From the NCBI RefSeq assembly GCF_013141765.1, contig NZ_WHOD01000102.1:1-64000 (forward strand): DNA of 64,000 nucleotides. The letters run 5' to 3'. A program made the position numbers and the translations under genes. Below are positions 16,715 through 25,031 of this stretch, in pieces. The notes beneath the pieces are model-generated. The model was not told the DNA's origin, did no database searches, and worked only from the letters and a program-made list of their open reading frames with translations. Positions within the stretch are counted from its first letter, which is position 1. Every line of letters begins with the position of its first letter. The stretch is from Paenibacillus foliorum (GTDB lineage: Bacteria > Bacillota > Bacilli > Paenibacillales > NBRC-103111).

Positions 16715-18304
16715 ATGAATGGCATTAGTGTACAACAGCTACTTGAGCACAAGCCTTATTTATTTGGTCCCGATCCCGTTATAAGCGGTGCTGAAGGGCT
16801 TCACCGCCGGATTACTAATGTAAATGTCATGGAGGTACCTGATGTATTCAATTGGGTTCGACAAGGAGATTTACTGCTCACAACTGCTTATTCGATCAAA
16901 GATAACCCGGAAGCTCAGAACGAATTAATTCCCAAGCTTGCTGAAACCGGCATAGCTGCCATAGGCATTAAAACCAAAAGATATCTCGACAAGGTCCCCA
17001 AAGACATGATCGCTTTATCCAATCAATACCGGCTGCCTATTCTCGAGCTGGCTTATCAAATCGGGTATTCTCAGACACTGACAGATGTTCTGGAGGAAGT
17101 GCTGAATCAGAAGTCACGATGGCTCGTAGAGCAGCACCATAAAATACAACTGCTGACTAACACGTTAATAATGGGTGAAAACAGCCGAACCTTTATCGAA
17201 ACGTTTGCTAAATGTACAGGGCTGCAAGCGGCTCTACTTACCTACCAATCAGAATTATTTGCTACCGACACTGCTATAACATTGGAATGGCCGGAAGCGA
17301 ATGATCTTAGGGAGGCCCGTCTGAACCATCAAGCAAGTGAATTCCCTTGTTACTGGCTAGGCGATGATTCAAGCAGGCTGTATATGTCTATTGAGAAGAA
17401 CAATGAAACGATGGCTTATTTTATTTGTTGGGGGAGGGAGGATGCAGATTGGGAGCCCATGCAGCTTCTGCTCCAGCATACGGTCAACTTGTTAACCTTA
17501 CAAATGAGTAAACAGCATTCGCTTAGCAGCTTGGAGGATAACCGCAAGGACTTGTTTCTCAAAACGTGGATTCTCGGTGAGATATCGGATACTCAAACGA
17601 TAGCGCTGCAAGCAGCCTCCGCCGGACTTCAGCTGCAAGCGGAATACAGCGTATGTCTGACTTCAGCCTTAAGTCCTTACTCGCCAAGAGAGCTTATGAA
17701 GGTGAAGACGTATTGTATCCTGCAAGGAATTATACTGCTCAATACAGGGAACGAATGGGTTCTGCTTATTCCTAAGCAGCTTACAAGCCAAACCGACTTC
17801 TACAGCAAGCTTCAAGCCGAGCTTGAAAAATCGCTGAAAATGCCCGTTATCCGGCTAGGTGTTAGCGGCGTCAAACCCCTTCCTATCGTCCATGAAGGCT
17901 ATAATCAGGCTATGAGTGCACTTGAACTGTGGGAGGTGATCCAGCCTGCAGAAACGTTATGTTATTATGACAGGCTCGGTCTGTATCCGGTCTACCACCT
18001 GCTCTCCGATCAGGAATCGATAAAGAAGCAGCTGTTTCAATATATCGAGCCCCTTCATATCTATGATTCCAAAAATCAATCCAAGCTGATTGAAACCTTG
18101 ATCACCTACTTACATTGTGGGGGCAATATTAAAGAGACGGCAAAAGCTCTGTTCTGCCACTACAACTCTATCGTCTACCGCCTGGAACGTATTCAAGCCT
18201 TATTGAATGTCGATTTGAAAGACCCGGATATTCGGTTTCAGCTTCAAATGGCCGTCAAAGTATTCGCTTTTTCCATAAAAAAAGGGGCTATGAACAAGTC
18301 ATAG
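16715..18304 (+). CDS. PucR-family transcriptional regulator
   Basis: The 529-residue product has the PucR N-terminal domain (residues 1-125: GLHRRITNVNVMEVPDVFNWVRQGDLLLTT). A long middle sensor follows, then the C-terminal helix-turn-helix of the PucR/CdaR type (LIETLITYLHCGGNIKETA, then HYNSIVYRLERIQ). Relatives control purine or ureide use (B. subtilis PucR), sugar acids (CdaR) and other nitrogen compounds. It is divergent from the ABC/nitrilase operon and its end overlaps the FAH-family gene by six bases in convergent orientation. It probably activates both on an inducer carried by the importer. Confidence 0.9.
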   Translation: MNGISVQQLLEHKPYLFGPDPVISGAEGLHRRITNVNVMEVPDVFNWVRQGDLLLTTAYSIKDNPEAQNELIPKLAETGIAAIGIKTKRYLDKVPKDMIALSNQYRLPILELAYQIGYSQTLTDVLEEVLNQKSRWLVEQHHKIQLLTNTLIMGENSRTFIETFAKCTGLQAALLTYQSELFATDTAITLEWPEANDLREARLNHQASEFPCYWLGDDSSRLYMSIEKNNETMAYFICWGREDADWEPMQLLLQHTVNLLTLQMSKQHSLSSLEDNRKDLFLKTWILGEISDTQTIALQAASAGLQLQAEYSVCLTSALSPYSPRELMKVKTYCILQGIILLNTGNEWVLLIPKQLTSQTDFYSKLQAELEKSLKMPVIRLGVSGVKPLPIVHEGYNQAMSALELWEVIQPAETLCYYDRLGLYPVYHLLSDQESIKKQLFQYIEPLHIYDSKNQSKLIETLITYLHCGGNIKETAKALFCHYNSIVYRLERIQALLNVDLKDPDIRFQLQMAVKVFAFSIKKGAMNKS

Positions 18305-18919
18305 TCCCCGATGAATCACATGCTTCCTATTTCCCAGCTGCGGGCTTCGTAATTCAATTACATCACCGATCCGGCAATTTAAAGGCTTGGCTGGTGTACC
18401 GGTCAAAATAATATCACCTTTGCATAAAGTGGCCATGCGGGAGATGTGAGAAACTATCCAATGCGCTGAGAACAGCATATTCTGAGTATTATCCTTCTGG
18501 ATCATCTCTCCATTCACCCACATTTCCAGATCAACATTCGTTGGGTCCTCCACATCGGTCAGCTCCCCTATTGGCGTGAGCTGATCGAACATTTTAAATC
18601 TCCCCGTATCAAAATGAGCGCTTGCTGTCATATCATTCACAATCGCATAGCCTGCAACAATGGACGGAACATCTTGCTCGGCTATGCTTTTGGCTTCCTT
18701 ACCTATTACGACAGCCATCTCAACCTCACATATAAACTCGGTCAGCAGTGGAGAAAGATAGATATTCTCTTCCATCGTCAAGCTCTCGGGAGACTTAAAG
18801 AATAAGAAGGGGTCATCCGTGTGGGTAATTCCTTTTTCGGCTCGAAATGCTTTGAAATTAGGCCCAACTCCAATGATTTTACGAGTGTGCTGTATGTATT
18901 GCCTCATATCCATCATCAT
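18299..18919 (-). CDS. Fumarylacetoacetate hydrolase (FAH) family protein
   Basis: The 206-residue product is the catalytic FAH domain alone. EFICEVEMAVVIG provides the Glu-x-Glu metal ligands, IVNDMTAS the Asp, and CKGDIILTGTPAKP the conserved C-terminal loop. The N-terminal GxNY motif is altered to GPNF. Members cleave C-C bonds in beta-diketo acids, hydrate 2-oxo-pentenoates or decarboxylate oxaloacetate. The ATG at 18919 follows AAAGGAG. It is transcribed towards pucR and overlaps its last codons. It may act on the carbon skeleton left after the nitrilase step. Confidence 0.85.
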   Translation of the reverse strand: MMMDMRQYIQHTRKIIGVGPNFKAFRAEKGITHTDDPFLFFKSPESLTMEENIYLSPLLTEFICEVEMAVVIGKEAKSIAEQDVPSIVAGYAIVNDMTASAHFDTGRFKMFDQLTPIGELTDVEDPTNVDLEMWVNGEMIQKDNTQNMLFSAHWIVSHISRMATLCKGDIILTGTPAKPLNCRIGDVIELRSPQLGNRKHVIHRGL

Positions 18920-19003
18920 TAATATCTCCTTTTAAAAAGCGGATTACTCACGGGACGATAGTAGCATAGAAGGGCATTTATGTAAAATCCAGCATCACTC
19001 AAC

Positions 19004-19100
19004 CAGCCTTTTGGCCGTTTTATCGGCAGTCTTAGTGAATTCTTGGATTGTGCAGATTGATGATCGGAGAAGGGTCAAGTACTGATTTTGATGTTGAACC
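19004..19100 (-). repeat. Decayed dispersed repeat, copy A
   Basis: On the minus strand two blocks match the region 38890-39109. Block 1 (19082-19100) is GGTTCAACATCAAAATCAG with one mismatch to the other copy. Block 2 (19004-19042) runs from GAATTCAC to AAAAGGCTG with about four mismatches, and would encode EFTKTADKTAKRL. The 39 bases between them align loosely. It is probably a fragment of an old mobile element. Confidence 0.6.
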
Positions 19101-19205
19101 CTTTTATTTGCAACATTTTTCAAAAACACTCCGTCTATGTTAATGTCGACAAAATTTCCTAGGAAATAACAACTAGAAACTAGACATAGAGGAGATATAA
19201 CTAAT

Positions 19206-19820
19206 ATGAAAAAGTCTTTGATCGCCGCAACTGTTATTCTTAGCTTGACTCTTTTTGCTACGGCTGCATTCGCTGAGGCTAGACCCAATGATGTGAATTA
19301 CACGCCTATTCAAATAAAGGACGCGGACGGCAACGTCATTGCACAAACGACCAGCCTACCACTAGGCACTGAAAATTTGCCGGTTTATGACGTTCATGAC
19401 GCTAACGGCAATGTAGTCGGACAAACTCGTCAAACCAAACCGCAAGATTCCTTCGGGGGTATGCATTATGTTCTTGTGGCGGGTAACAAATCGATTGGGG
19501 TTGGCAGTAACGCAGCCTATATAAAAGGGGATCAGCTCATGGTTCCTCTGCGGGCAGTTAGTGAAGCGCTTGGTTATACCATAACATGGAATGCTGAAAC
19601 GCTTAGTGTCGATGTAACCAAAGGCGCCGTTTGGAGCGCCGTATACATTGGCAAAGACAATTTCTCATTCGGCAAGATGGCGCCCGTCCAATTAGGAGCT
19701 GCACCTGAGCTAAAAGATGAGGTTACCTTTGTACCCTTTACCTTCTTCAGCGATATTCTGAAACTTAAGGCGAATATCGATGAAACCGGCGTAATTCGAA
19801 TTGATGAAGCGTCAGCATAA
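19206..19820 (+). CDS. Exported stalk-domain (copper amine oxidase N-like) protein
   Basis: The 204-residue product has a signal peptide cut after AFA (residue 23). A segment with two DADGNVI/DANGNVV-type repeats (residues 38-75) follows. The C-terminal half is a copper amine oxidase N-terminal-like stalk domain: GDQLMVPLRAVSEALGYTITWNAETLSVDVTKG, then VTFVPFTFFSDIL. Such domains are common in Paenibacillus wall proteins and bind no copper as far as known. The start has AGAGGAGATATAACT before ATG. A strong terminator follows. Confidence 0.85.
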   Translation: MKKSLIAATVILSLTLFATAAFAEARPNDVNYTPIQIKDADGNVIAQTTSLPLGTENLPVYDVHDANGNVVGQTRQTKPQDSFGGMHYVLVAGNKSIGVGSNAAYIKGDQLMVPLRAVSEALGYTITWNAETLSVDVTKGAVWSAVYIGKDNFSFGKMAPVQLGAAPELKDEVTFVPFTFFSDILKLKANIDETGVIRIDEASA

Positions 19821-19836
19821 CTGTAAAAATAACCGC

Positions 19837-19873
19837 GAGGCTGCTAAGGATTCTATCCATTAGCAGCCTCTTT
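19837..19873 (+). terminator. Terminator after the stalk-domain gene
   Basis: GAGGCTGCTAA (19837-19847) pairs perfectly with TTAGCAGCCTC (19860-19870), followed by TTT. Confidence 0.75.
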
Positions 19874-19887
19874 CCAAATTGTGCGGG

Positions 19888-19916
19888 TTGAACCCTTCTG
19901 ATGCTCCCCCTATAAT
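19888..19916 (+). promoter_or_regulatory. Vegetative-type promoter before the SleB-like gene
   Basis: TTGAAC (19888-19893) and TATAAT (19911-19916) are separated by exactly 17 bases. This is sigma-A geometry, although sleB genes in Bacillus are transcribed by the forespore factor sigma-G. Confidence 0.6.
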
Positions 19917-19944
19917 TCTAATAGACAAAGGGGGAATTACAGTT

Positions 19945-20598
19945 ATGAAGTATTGGAGAATAATGTCCTTCGTTATTGTATTTTGTCTTTTGGGCATTGG
20001 AAGCATAGGGGTAGCTAACGAACCAGCAAGGGCAGCAGCATTATTGAAGCCGGGTAGCTCAAACGGCGATGTTTGGGATTTGCAATTCCGACTTAAACTA
20101 TTAGGCTACTATCCGCAGTCATTGGACGGCCGTTTCGGCTATAATACCTTAGCAGCGGTTAGCAAGTTCCAGAAAAATTACGGCTTGACTGTTGATGGTT
20201 ATGCCGGCGATGATACCTGGGCTGCCTTGAAAAAATACTCACTAAACCGTTCTGAATTAGACATTATGGCTAAAACCATATATAGTGAGGCCCGCGGCGA
20301 GTCCTATGAGGGACAAGTTGCCGTCGGAGCTGTAGTTATGAACCGTATTCAGTCGGGTAGTTTTCCAGATACAATAGAGGGTGTTGTATTTCAACCTAGA
20401 GCATTCACAGCAGTGGATGACGGACAGTATTGGTTAACCCCTAATGCCTCAGCGTATTTAGCTGCCGAGGATGCTGTACGCGGATGGGATCCTACCTACG
20501 ATTCACTGTTTTATTTCAACCCCGATACTGCTACCAGTAAATGGATTTGGTCTCGACCGCAAACCGTACAAATCGGCAAGCATATTTTTGCAAAGTAA
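19945..20598 (+). CDS. SleB-type cell wall (spore cortex) hydrolase
   Basis: The 217-residue product has a signal peptide (residues 1-30). A peptidoglycan-binding domain, GSSNGDVWDLQFRLKLLGYYPQSLDG, spans residues 35-90. The Hydrolase_2 (SleB/CwlJ) catalytic domain covers the rest: AKTIYSEARGES with the catalytic Glu, VGAVVMNRI and FNPDTATSKWIWSRPQTVQIGKHIFAK. SleB is a lytic transglycosylase acting on cortex muramic lactam during germination. No ypeB partner follows, although sleB normally needs it, so this may be a paralogue with a vegetative role. The ATG at 19945 has AAGGGGGAA upstream and is preferred to an earlier in-frame codon. Confidence 0.88.
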   Translation: MKYWRIMSFVIVFCLLGIGSIGVANEPARAAALLKPGSSNGDVWDLQFRLKLLGYYPQSLDGRFGYNTLAAVSKFQKNYGLTVDGYAGDDTWAALKKYSLNRSELDIMAKTIYSEARGESYEGQVAVGAVVMNRIQSGSFPDTIEGVVFQPRAFTAVDDGQYWLTPNASAYLAAEDAVRGWDPTYDSLFYFNPDTATSKWIWSRPQTVQIGKHIFAK

Positions 20599-20629
20599 CG
20601 AACTAAAGCTGCCACACTACCTCATATGA

Positions 20630-20672
20630 AATAAAGCCTCCAACCGCAATCAGCGGTTCCGGAGGCTTTATT
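20630..20672. terminator. Bidirectional terminator between convergent genes
   Basis: AATAAAGCCTCC (from 20630) pairs with GGAGGCTTTATT (to 20672), and AACCGC with GCGGTT inside. It lies between the sleB-like gene and the convergent 96-residue gene. Confidence 0.85.
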
Positions 20673-20759
20673 CATTTGTGGAATAAGGAAACAAGATTGC
20701 GGAGATCTTAATCAGTAAGATATGATCCTTAGGATATTATCCCTTTAATCGTATTCGAA

Positions 20760-21050
20760 TCAATGCTCGCTAAATTCAATCTCATCAAATTCAATTACAA
20801 ACACCAATTCATTTACGCGATTCATTACAGGAGGAAACAGCTCCTTATAAGGTGTATCCGTGACTCCAATCCTGTTATCCCTTTGCTTCCACTGATCCAA
20901 TACCTCTTGAGATATCTCAAACGGCAGCAATGGCTTGACCGAACGTTTGCTATGTACCACGATTATTTTATTACCATCTTTGGCAACTACAACATTATTC
21001 TTATACACCATTTGCAAATGCTTCTCTTTTTCTACATGATCTACGCTCAT
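20760..21050 (-). CDS. Hypothetical 96-residue protein
   Basis: The product is hydrophilic, with no signal peptide or membrane segment. It starts MSVDHVEKEKHLQMVYKNNVV and ends in an acidic VFVIEFDEIEFSEH. The middle shows a beta-rich KDGNKIIVVHSKRS. The start has GGAGGGGAACAT before ATG, which supports it as a real gene. It lies downstream of the fix operon behind a terminator and so is probably expressed alone. I do not recognise the family. Confidence 0.6.
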   Translation of the reverse strand: MSVDHVEKEKHLQMVYKNNVVVAKDGNKIIVVHSKRSVKPLLPFEISQEVLDQWKQRDNRIGVTDTPYKELFPPVMNRVNELVFVIEFDEIEFSEH

Positions 21051-21136
21051 ATGTTCCCCTCCAATAATACATTATAGAACATTGGGGAAATGGTAGCAAT
21101 GAACTTCATCATAACTTTATTAAGACTTGATAAATA

Positions 21137-21163
21137 AGAGCCATGCTCCAATAGCATGACCCT
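21137..21163 (-). terminator. Terminator of the fixABCX operon
   Basis: On the minus strand GAG-TCATGCT pairs with AGCATGG-CTC, followed by TTATTTAT. It lies 33 bases after the last gene of the operon. Confidence 0.65.
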
Positions 21164-21195
21164 CTGCATTGTATTTTTAACTAGATAAATGAAGT

Positions 21196-21375
21196 TTAAC
21201 TATCACTCTTGTTCCTTGCTGTTTTTTCCCAAACGGATAATTCCAGCAGCTCTCCCTTTTCCCAGCTCACAAAATGATCTTCCCAAACGATATGGTAAAC
21301 GCTATCACCTATTTCCAGAATAATGCCTCTCGTCCCGTCTGGCGAAAAAATAACACAATCTCCGACTTTTAACAT
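21196..21375 (-). CDS. Small 59-residue protein at the end of the fix operon
   Basis: The product, MLKVGDCVIFSPDGTRG and so on, looks like a single small beta-barrel (KOW or SH3-like): V-G-D-x-V at the start, then GIILEIGDSVYHIVWEDHFVSW. The ATG at 21375 lies five bases after the fixX stop and has GGGGTGA upstream, so it is co-transcribed with fixABCX. A longer frame reads back into fixX and is rejected. Function unknown; it may be an accessory factor of the complex. Confidence 0.6.
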   Translation of the reverse strand: MLKVGDCVIFSPDGTRGIILEIGDSVYHIVWEDHFVSWEKGELLELSVWEKTARNKSDS

Positions 21376-21380
21376 GTGGA

Positions 21381-21677
21381 TCACCCCAATCTGAAGACGA
21401 TTCCATGACCACCTTTTGGGTACTCCCATTTAATATTTTGATGAGGACAGCCTATACGGCAGCTTCCACATTCATGACAGCCCTCATAGCCAACATGCAT
21501 ACGGATGTCCTCCCATTTATACACTTCCGCCGGACAAAAAATAGTACATATTTTATCAGGGCATTTGGTAGCACATATATCGGCATCCAATACAGTCAGA
21601 TGAGACTTCGTATCCGCATTAAAGCGCAGTAAATATTGCTTCTCTTCAATTGATTGGCCTTTCGTCGCATCACTCAT
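21381..21677 (-). CDS. fixX: FixX ferredoxin-like protein
   Basis: The 98-residue product has eight cysteines in two groups: C35, C39, C44, C48 (ICATKCPDKICTIFCP) and C67, C70, C73, C77 (CHECGSCRIGCP). The second is a standard 4Fe-4S motif; the first fits the less regular cluster site of FixX. It passes electrons from FixC flavin to quinone within the FixABCX complex at the membrane. The ATG at 21677 shares one base with the fixC stop codon; GGTGAT lies upstream. Confidence 0.92.
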   Translation of the reverse strand: MSDATKGQSIEEKQYLLRFNADTKSHLTVLDADICATKCPDKICTIFCPAEVYKWEDIRMHVGYEGCHECGSCRIGCPHQNIKWEYPKGGHGIVFRLG

Positions 21678-22972
21678 CACTTCATCACCTTCCAGGCCCG
21701 GTACACGTCACGGGCTAACCTCAGCTTCTCCTTCACCGTTCCGATATCACGCCAAATTTTCTTCTGCTTCTCTCTCTTCGATGAGCCGTCTACGGTAAAC
21801 ATCTGGCTCGCCGCGCGATTCATCATTGGGATATATTGATCAAAGTACTGTGGGAATTTATCAAAATGGTGGGTCGAGTCCTTATACTTTTTCAAATCCT
21901 GACCGACGAAGCTCTCCATCAAACGTTTCCGGTAATGATCCAGCATAGGCTCGGAGTAATCTCCTGCTTGTTTGGCCATCACAATCGTTTCGGCAGCAAT
22001 ACGGCCGGATGTCATAGCCATATTAGAGCCTTCTCGGTGAATCGCATTCACGAGCTGTGCAGCATCGCCAACCACAAGAACACCGGGAGCCGCCACCTTT
22101 GGCATGGAATAATAGCCACCCTCCGGGATCAAGTGCGCCAAATACTCCTGAGACTCGCTTCCCTGCAGGTAAGGACGAACCATCGGATGCTTTTTGACAT
22201 ATTCCAATAATTCGTATGGTTTTAGCTTATGCTTGATAAGGCCTGAAAGTAAGGTACCAACGCCTATACTCAAGGTATCTTTGTTCGTGTACAGAAATCC
22301 CGTTCCCAGAATCCCCTTAGTCGCATCGCCGAACAGCTCTATCGTACAGCCTTGGTTTTCCTCCAAGCCAAAGCGGTCTTCAATCACTTTCCTATCCAGC
22401 TTTACAATCTCCATCGTAGCTAGTGCAACTTCATCCGGCTTAAATTCCTTGTGGAAACCGAGTGATTTTGCGAGCAGTGAATTGACTCCATCCGCCAACA
22501 CCACAACATTCGCATACAGATTCCCGTCAGGTCGATCCGTCTTAACACCTACAACTCGACCGTTTTCCTGGATGCACTCCAGCACAACGGTCTCACTAAC
22601 CAATAAAGCGCCCTGTTCCACAGCCTTTTGTGCAAACCACTGATCAAACTTAGCGCGAAGCACAGTAAAATTATTATAAGGCTCTTGTCCCCATTCCAGC
22701 CCTTTATAACCGAAGGTTAATGCTGACTCCTTATCCAGCATCATGAATCGCTGCTCCACAATGGGCCGCTCCAGAGGGGCCTCCTTATAAAAATCTGGAA
22801 TGATCTCCTCCATCATTTGCCGATAGAGCACGCCGCCCATCACGTTCTTGGAGCCAGGATATTCACCTCGCTCCAGCAGCAGCACCTTTACTCCTGCTTT
22901 GGCCAGCTCATGCGCGCAGGCAATGCCCGCGGGCCCTGCCCCAACGACAATACATTCAAATTGATCAGGCAT
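21677..22972 (-). CDS. fixC: FixC, ETF-quinone oxidoreductase-like flavoprotein
   Basis: The 431-residue product opens with an FAD-binding Rossmann motif, VVGAGPAGIACAHELAKAG, close to the N-terminus. GVLVVGDAAQLVNAIHREGSNMAMTSGRIAAE is the second FAD motif. It is of the FixC/ETF-QO group without the C-terminal Fe-S domain, which FixX supplies. The ATG at 22972 overlaps the end of fixB by eight bases and has AAAGGA well spaced; earlier in-frame ATGs inside fixB are less well placed. Confidence 0.93.
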   Translation of the reverse strand: MPDQFECIVVGAGPAGIACAHELAKAGVKVLLLERGEYPGSKNVMGGVLYRQMMEEIIPDFYKEAPLERPIVEQRFMMLDKESALTFGYKGLEWGQEPYNNFTVLRAKFDQWFAQKAVEQGALLVSETVVLECIQENGRVVGVKTDRPDGNLYANVVVLADGVNSLLAKSLGFHKEFKPDEVALATMEIVKLDRKVIEDRFGLEENQGCTIELFGDATKGILGTGFLYTNKDTLSIGVGTLLSGLIKHKLKPYELLEYVKKHPMVRPYLQGSESQEYLAHLIPEGGYYSMPKVAAPGVLVVGDAAQLVNAIHREGSNMAMTSGRIAAETIVMAKQAGDYSEPMLDHYRKRLMESFVGQDLKKYKDSTHHFDKFPQYFDQYIPMMNRAASQMFTVDGSSKREKQKKIWRDIGTVKEKLRLARDVYRAWKVMK

Positions 22973-23990
22973 GCCCATCTTCCTTTCCATTCCATGCATG
23001 GTTAAATTGTTCAATCAACATTGGCACAATCTCGAACGCATCACCGACAATACCGTGATGGCAAGCCTGGAATATAGCCGCATTCGGGTCTTTATTAATG
23101 GCAATTATTAATCCGGAATTTTGCATGCCTACAATATGTTGAATTGCCCCTGAAATCCCAATTGCAAAATATATTTTCGGGGTCACCGTAACCCCCGTCT
23201 GACCTACCTGATGATGATGCTCGATCCATCCCGCTTCAACAACATCCCGGCTGCCGCCTACGGCGGCTCCTAATACATCAGCCAGCTGATGGATGAGCTG
23301 AAATCCGCTTGGGCTGCCGAGCCCCTTCCCTCCAGCTACTATAATGTCCGCTTCATCGATGCGAACCTGTTTGACTGTATCCCTTACAATTTCCAATACT
23401 TTGGTGCGAACCTCCTCCTCTTTGAGCGGAATCGATTCTTCAATCAGCTTACCTCTTCGTCCTGGTTCGGGAGACAATGCTTTCATCACCTTGGGGCGGA
23501 CTGTCGCCATTTGGGGACGGTACTTTTTACAAAGAATCGTCGCCATAATGTTGCCCCCGAAGGCAGGCCGGCTAGCCAGCAGCAATCCAGTATCCTCTTC
23601 CACATCCAGAATAGTCGTGTCTGCCGTTAAGCCAGTAGGAAGGTCAGTGGCTACCGCGCTGGCTAGATCCTTCCCTGTTGAAGTGGCACCATAAAGGATG
23701 ATCTCGGGCTTATACTTCTCCGTACAGGCTAGTAGTGCTTTCATGAAAGTTTCCGTACGGTAATGCTTGAAGATGGGGCTGTCATATGTGTAAACGGTAT
23801 CCGCTCCGTACTCAAACACCGTATCCGCTAAAGCCGTAATTTGATCCCCGATTAAAATCCCTGCCAGTTCGTCCCCTCTCTTGTCAGCAAGCCGCCTCCC
23901 AGCCCCCAGCAATTCTAGCGAAACCGGGGCAATCTGCCCTTCCTTCTCTTCAATAAACACCCAGACTCCCCGGTAATCCTCGAAGCTCAT
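22965..23990 (-). CDS. fixB: FixB, electron transfer flavoprotein alpha subunit
   Basis: The 341-residue product has the ETF alpha layout. An N-terminal adenine-nucleotide hydrolase-like half is followed by the C-terminal FAD domain with IIVAGGKGLGSPSGF, AVGGSRDVVEAGW, HHQVGQTGVTVTPKIYFAIGISGAIQH and IIAINKDPNAAIF. All parts of the FAD site are present. With FixA it forms the bifurcating ETF. The start ATG overlaps the fixA stop (ATGA). Confidence 0.94.
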   Translation of the reverse strand: MSFEDYRGVWVFIEEKEGQIAPVSLELLGAGRRLADKRGDELAGILIGDQITALADTVFEYGADTVYTYDSPIFKHYRTETFMKALLACTEKYKPEIILYGATSTGKDLASAVATDLPTGLTADTTILDVEEDTGLLLASRPAFGGNIMATILCKKYRPQMATVRPKVMKALSPEPGRRGKLIEESIPLKEEEVRTKVLEIVRDTVKQVRIDEADIIVAGGKGLGSPSGFQLIHQLADVLGAAVGGSRDVVEAGWIEHHHQVGQTGVTVTPKIYFAIGISGAIQHIVGMQNSGLIIAINKDPNAAIFQACHHGIVGDAFEIVPMLIEQFNHAWNGKEDGHA

Positions 23991-24817
23991 TGAATATCAC
24001 CCCTAGCCTGAAACAATTCTTTTTTCTCCATTAAAATACCAAGCAGCTGTGCAACCTGTTCATTCGCAGCGCCTTCGAGCTTGCTTCCGCCCTGCGGCTT
24101 CTGCGGTGCCCACACCGATGAAACAATTGTAGGTGATCCCTTTAAGCCAAGCTGGGTCCTGTCCACATCCTCCAGATCATTGACCGACCAAATATGCGGC
24201 TGGTAGTAGGCCGCTTTGATCATATTCGGCATTGTGGAATAGGGCACTTCGTTAATTTCCTTCTCAACGGAGAATAGACAAGGCAATGTGGATTGGATCA
24301 CTTCATAACCGTCTTCGAGCTTGCGGTGAACAATAACATATCCGCGTTCCTTGTTAATCTCGGCGACCTTCTTAACCGATGTAAGTGGAGGAATATCGAG
24401 CCGCCGGGCAATACCGGGACCTACCTGACCGGTATCTCCATCAATGGTCATTTTTCCACAGATGATCAGGTCAACCGGCAGAATCGTCGCAATTTTATTG
24501 ATGGCTTTGGTCAAGGCATAGCTAGTTGCAAGCGTATCTGCCCCGGCAAAAGCACGGTCAGAGATCATATACCCCTCATCTGCTCCGATCTCAATGCATT
24601 TTTTGATTGCCTTTACAGCTGGCGGCGGCCCCATGGTGAGCACAGATACTGTACCTCCATACCTGTTTTTGAGTCGAACCGCTTCCTCTACCGCATGAGC
24701 ATCATATGGATTCAAAATCGCTGGTGCACTAGAACGATCCATCGTATTGGTCTTCGGGTTCATCTTGATGATCTTCGTATCCGGTACCTGCTTAATACAG
24801 GCAACTATATGAAGCAT
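23987..24817 (-). CDS. fixA: FixA, electron transfer flavoprotein beta subunit
   Basis: The 276-residue product begins MLHIVACIKQVPDTK, typical for FixA/ETF beta, and contains ILNPYDAHAVEEAVRLK and LIICGKMTIDGDTGQVGPGIARRL. In bifurcating complexes FixA binds NADH and the bifurcating FAD sits in FixAB. It couples NADH oxidation to reduction of quinone and of a low-potential ferredoxin or flavodoxin. A longer upstream frame is rejected because the family start and a GGAAGGGGG site agree on 24817. First gene of fixABCX, divergent from the dehydrogenase. Confidence 0.93.
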   Translation of the reverse strand: MLHIVACIKQVPDTKIIKMNPKTNTMDRSSAPAILNPYDAHAVEEAVRLKNRYGGTVSVLTMGPPPAVKAIKKCIEIGADEGYMISDRAFAGADTLATSYALTKAINKIATILPVDLIICGKMTIDGDTGQVGPGIARRLDIPPLTSVKKVAEINKERGYVIVHRKLEDGYEVIQSTLPCLFSVEKEINEVPYSTMPNMIKAAYYQPHIWSVNDLEDVDRTQLGLKGSPTIVSSVWAPQKPQGGSKLEGAANEQVAQLLGILMEKKELFQARGDIQ

Positions 24818-25031
24818 CTCCCAGCACCCCCTTCCTTTTAATCCGTTACTTTTTGAATAATATAGTATATTTGAGAATCTTCTATTCGATGCCCATTCTA
24901 CGAAGATACATTTGTGTTTTTTCAAATTGGACAGCTGTAACAGACAAGGAGTAACTTGAATATTAATATTAGAAGGAAAAGCACTCATTCTTCTCTCCAA
25001 ATATGTACTCTTGCAAAGGGGGAGATTTCAA

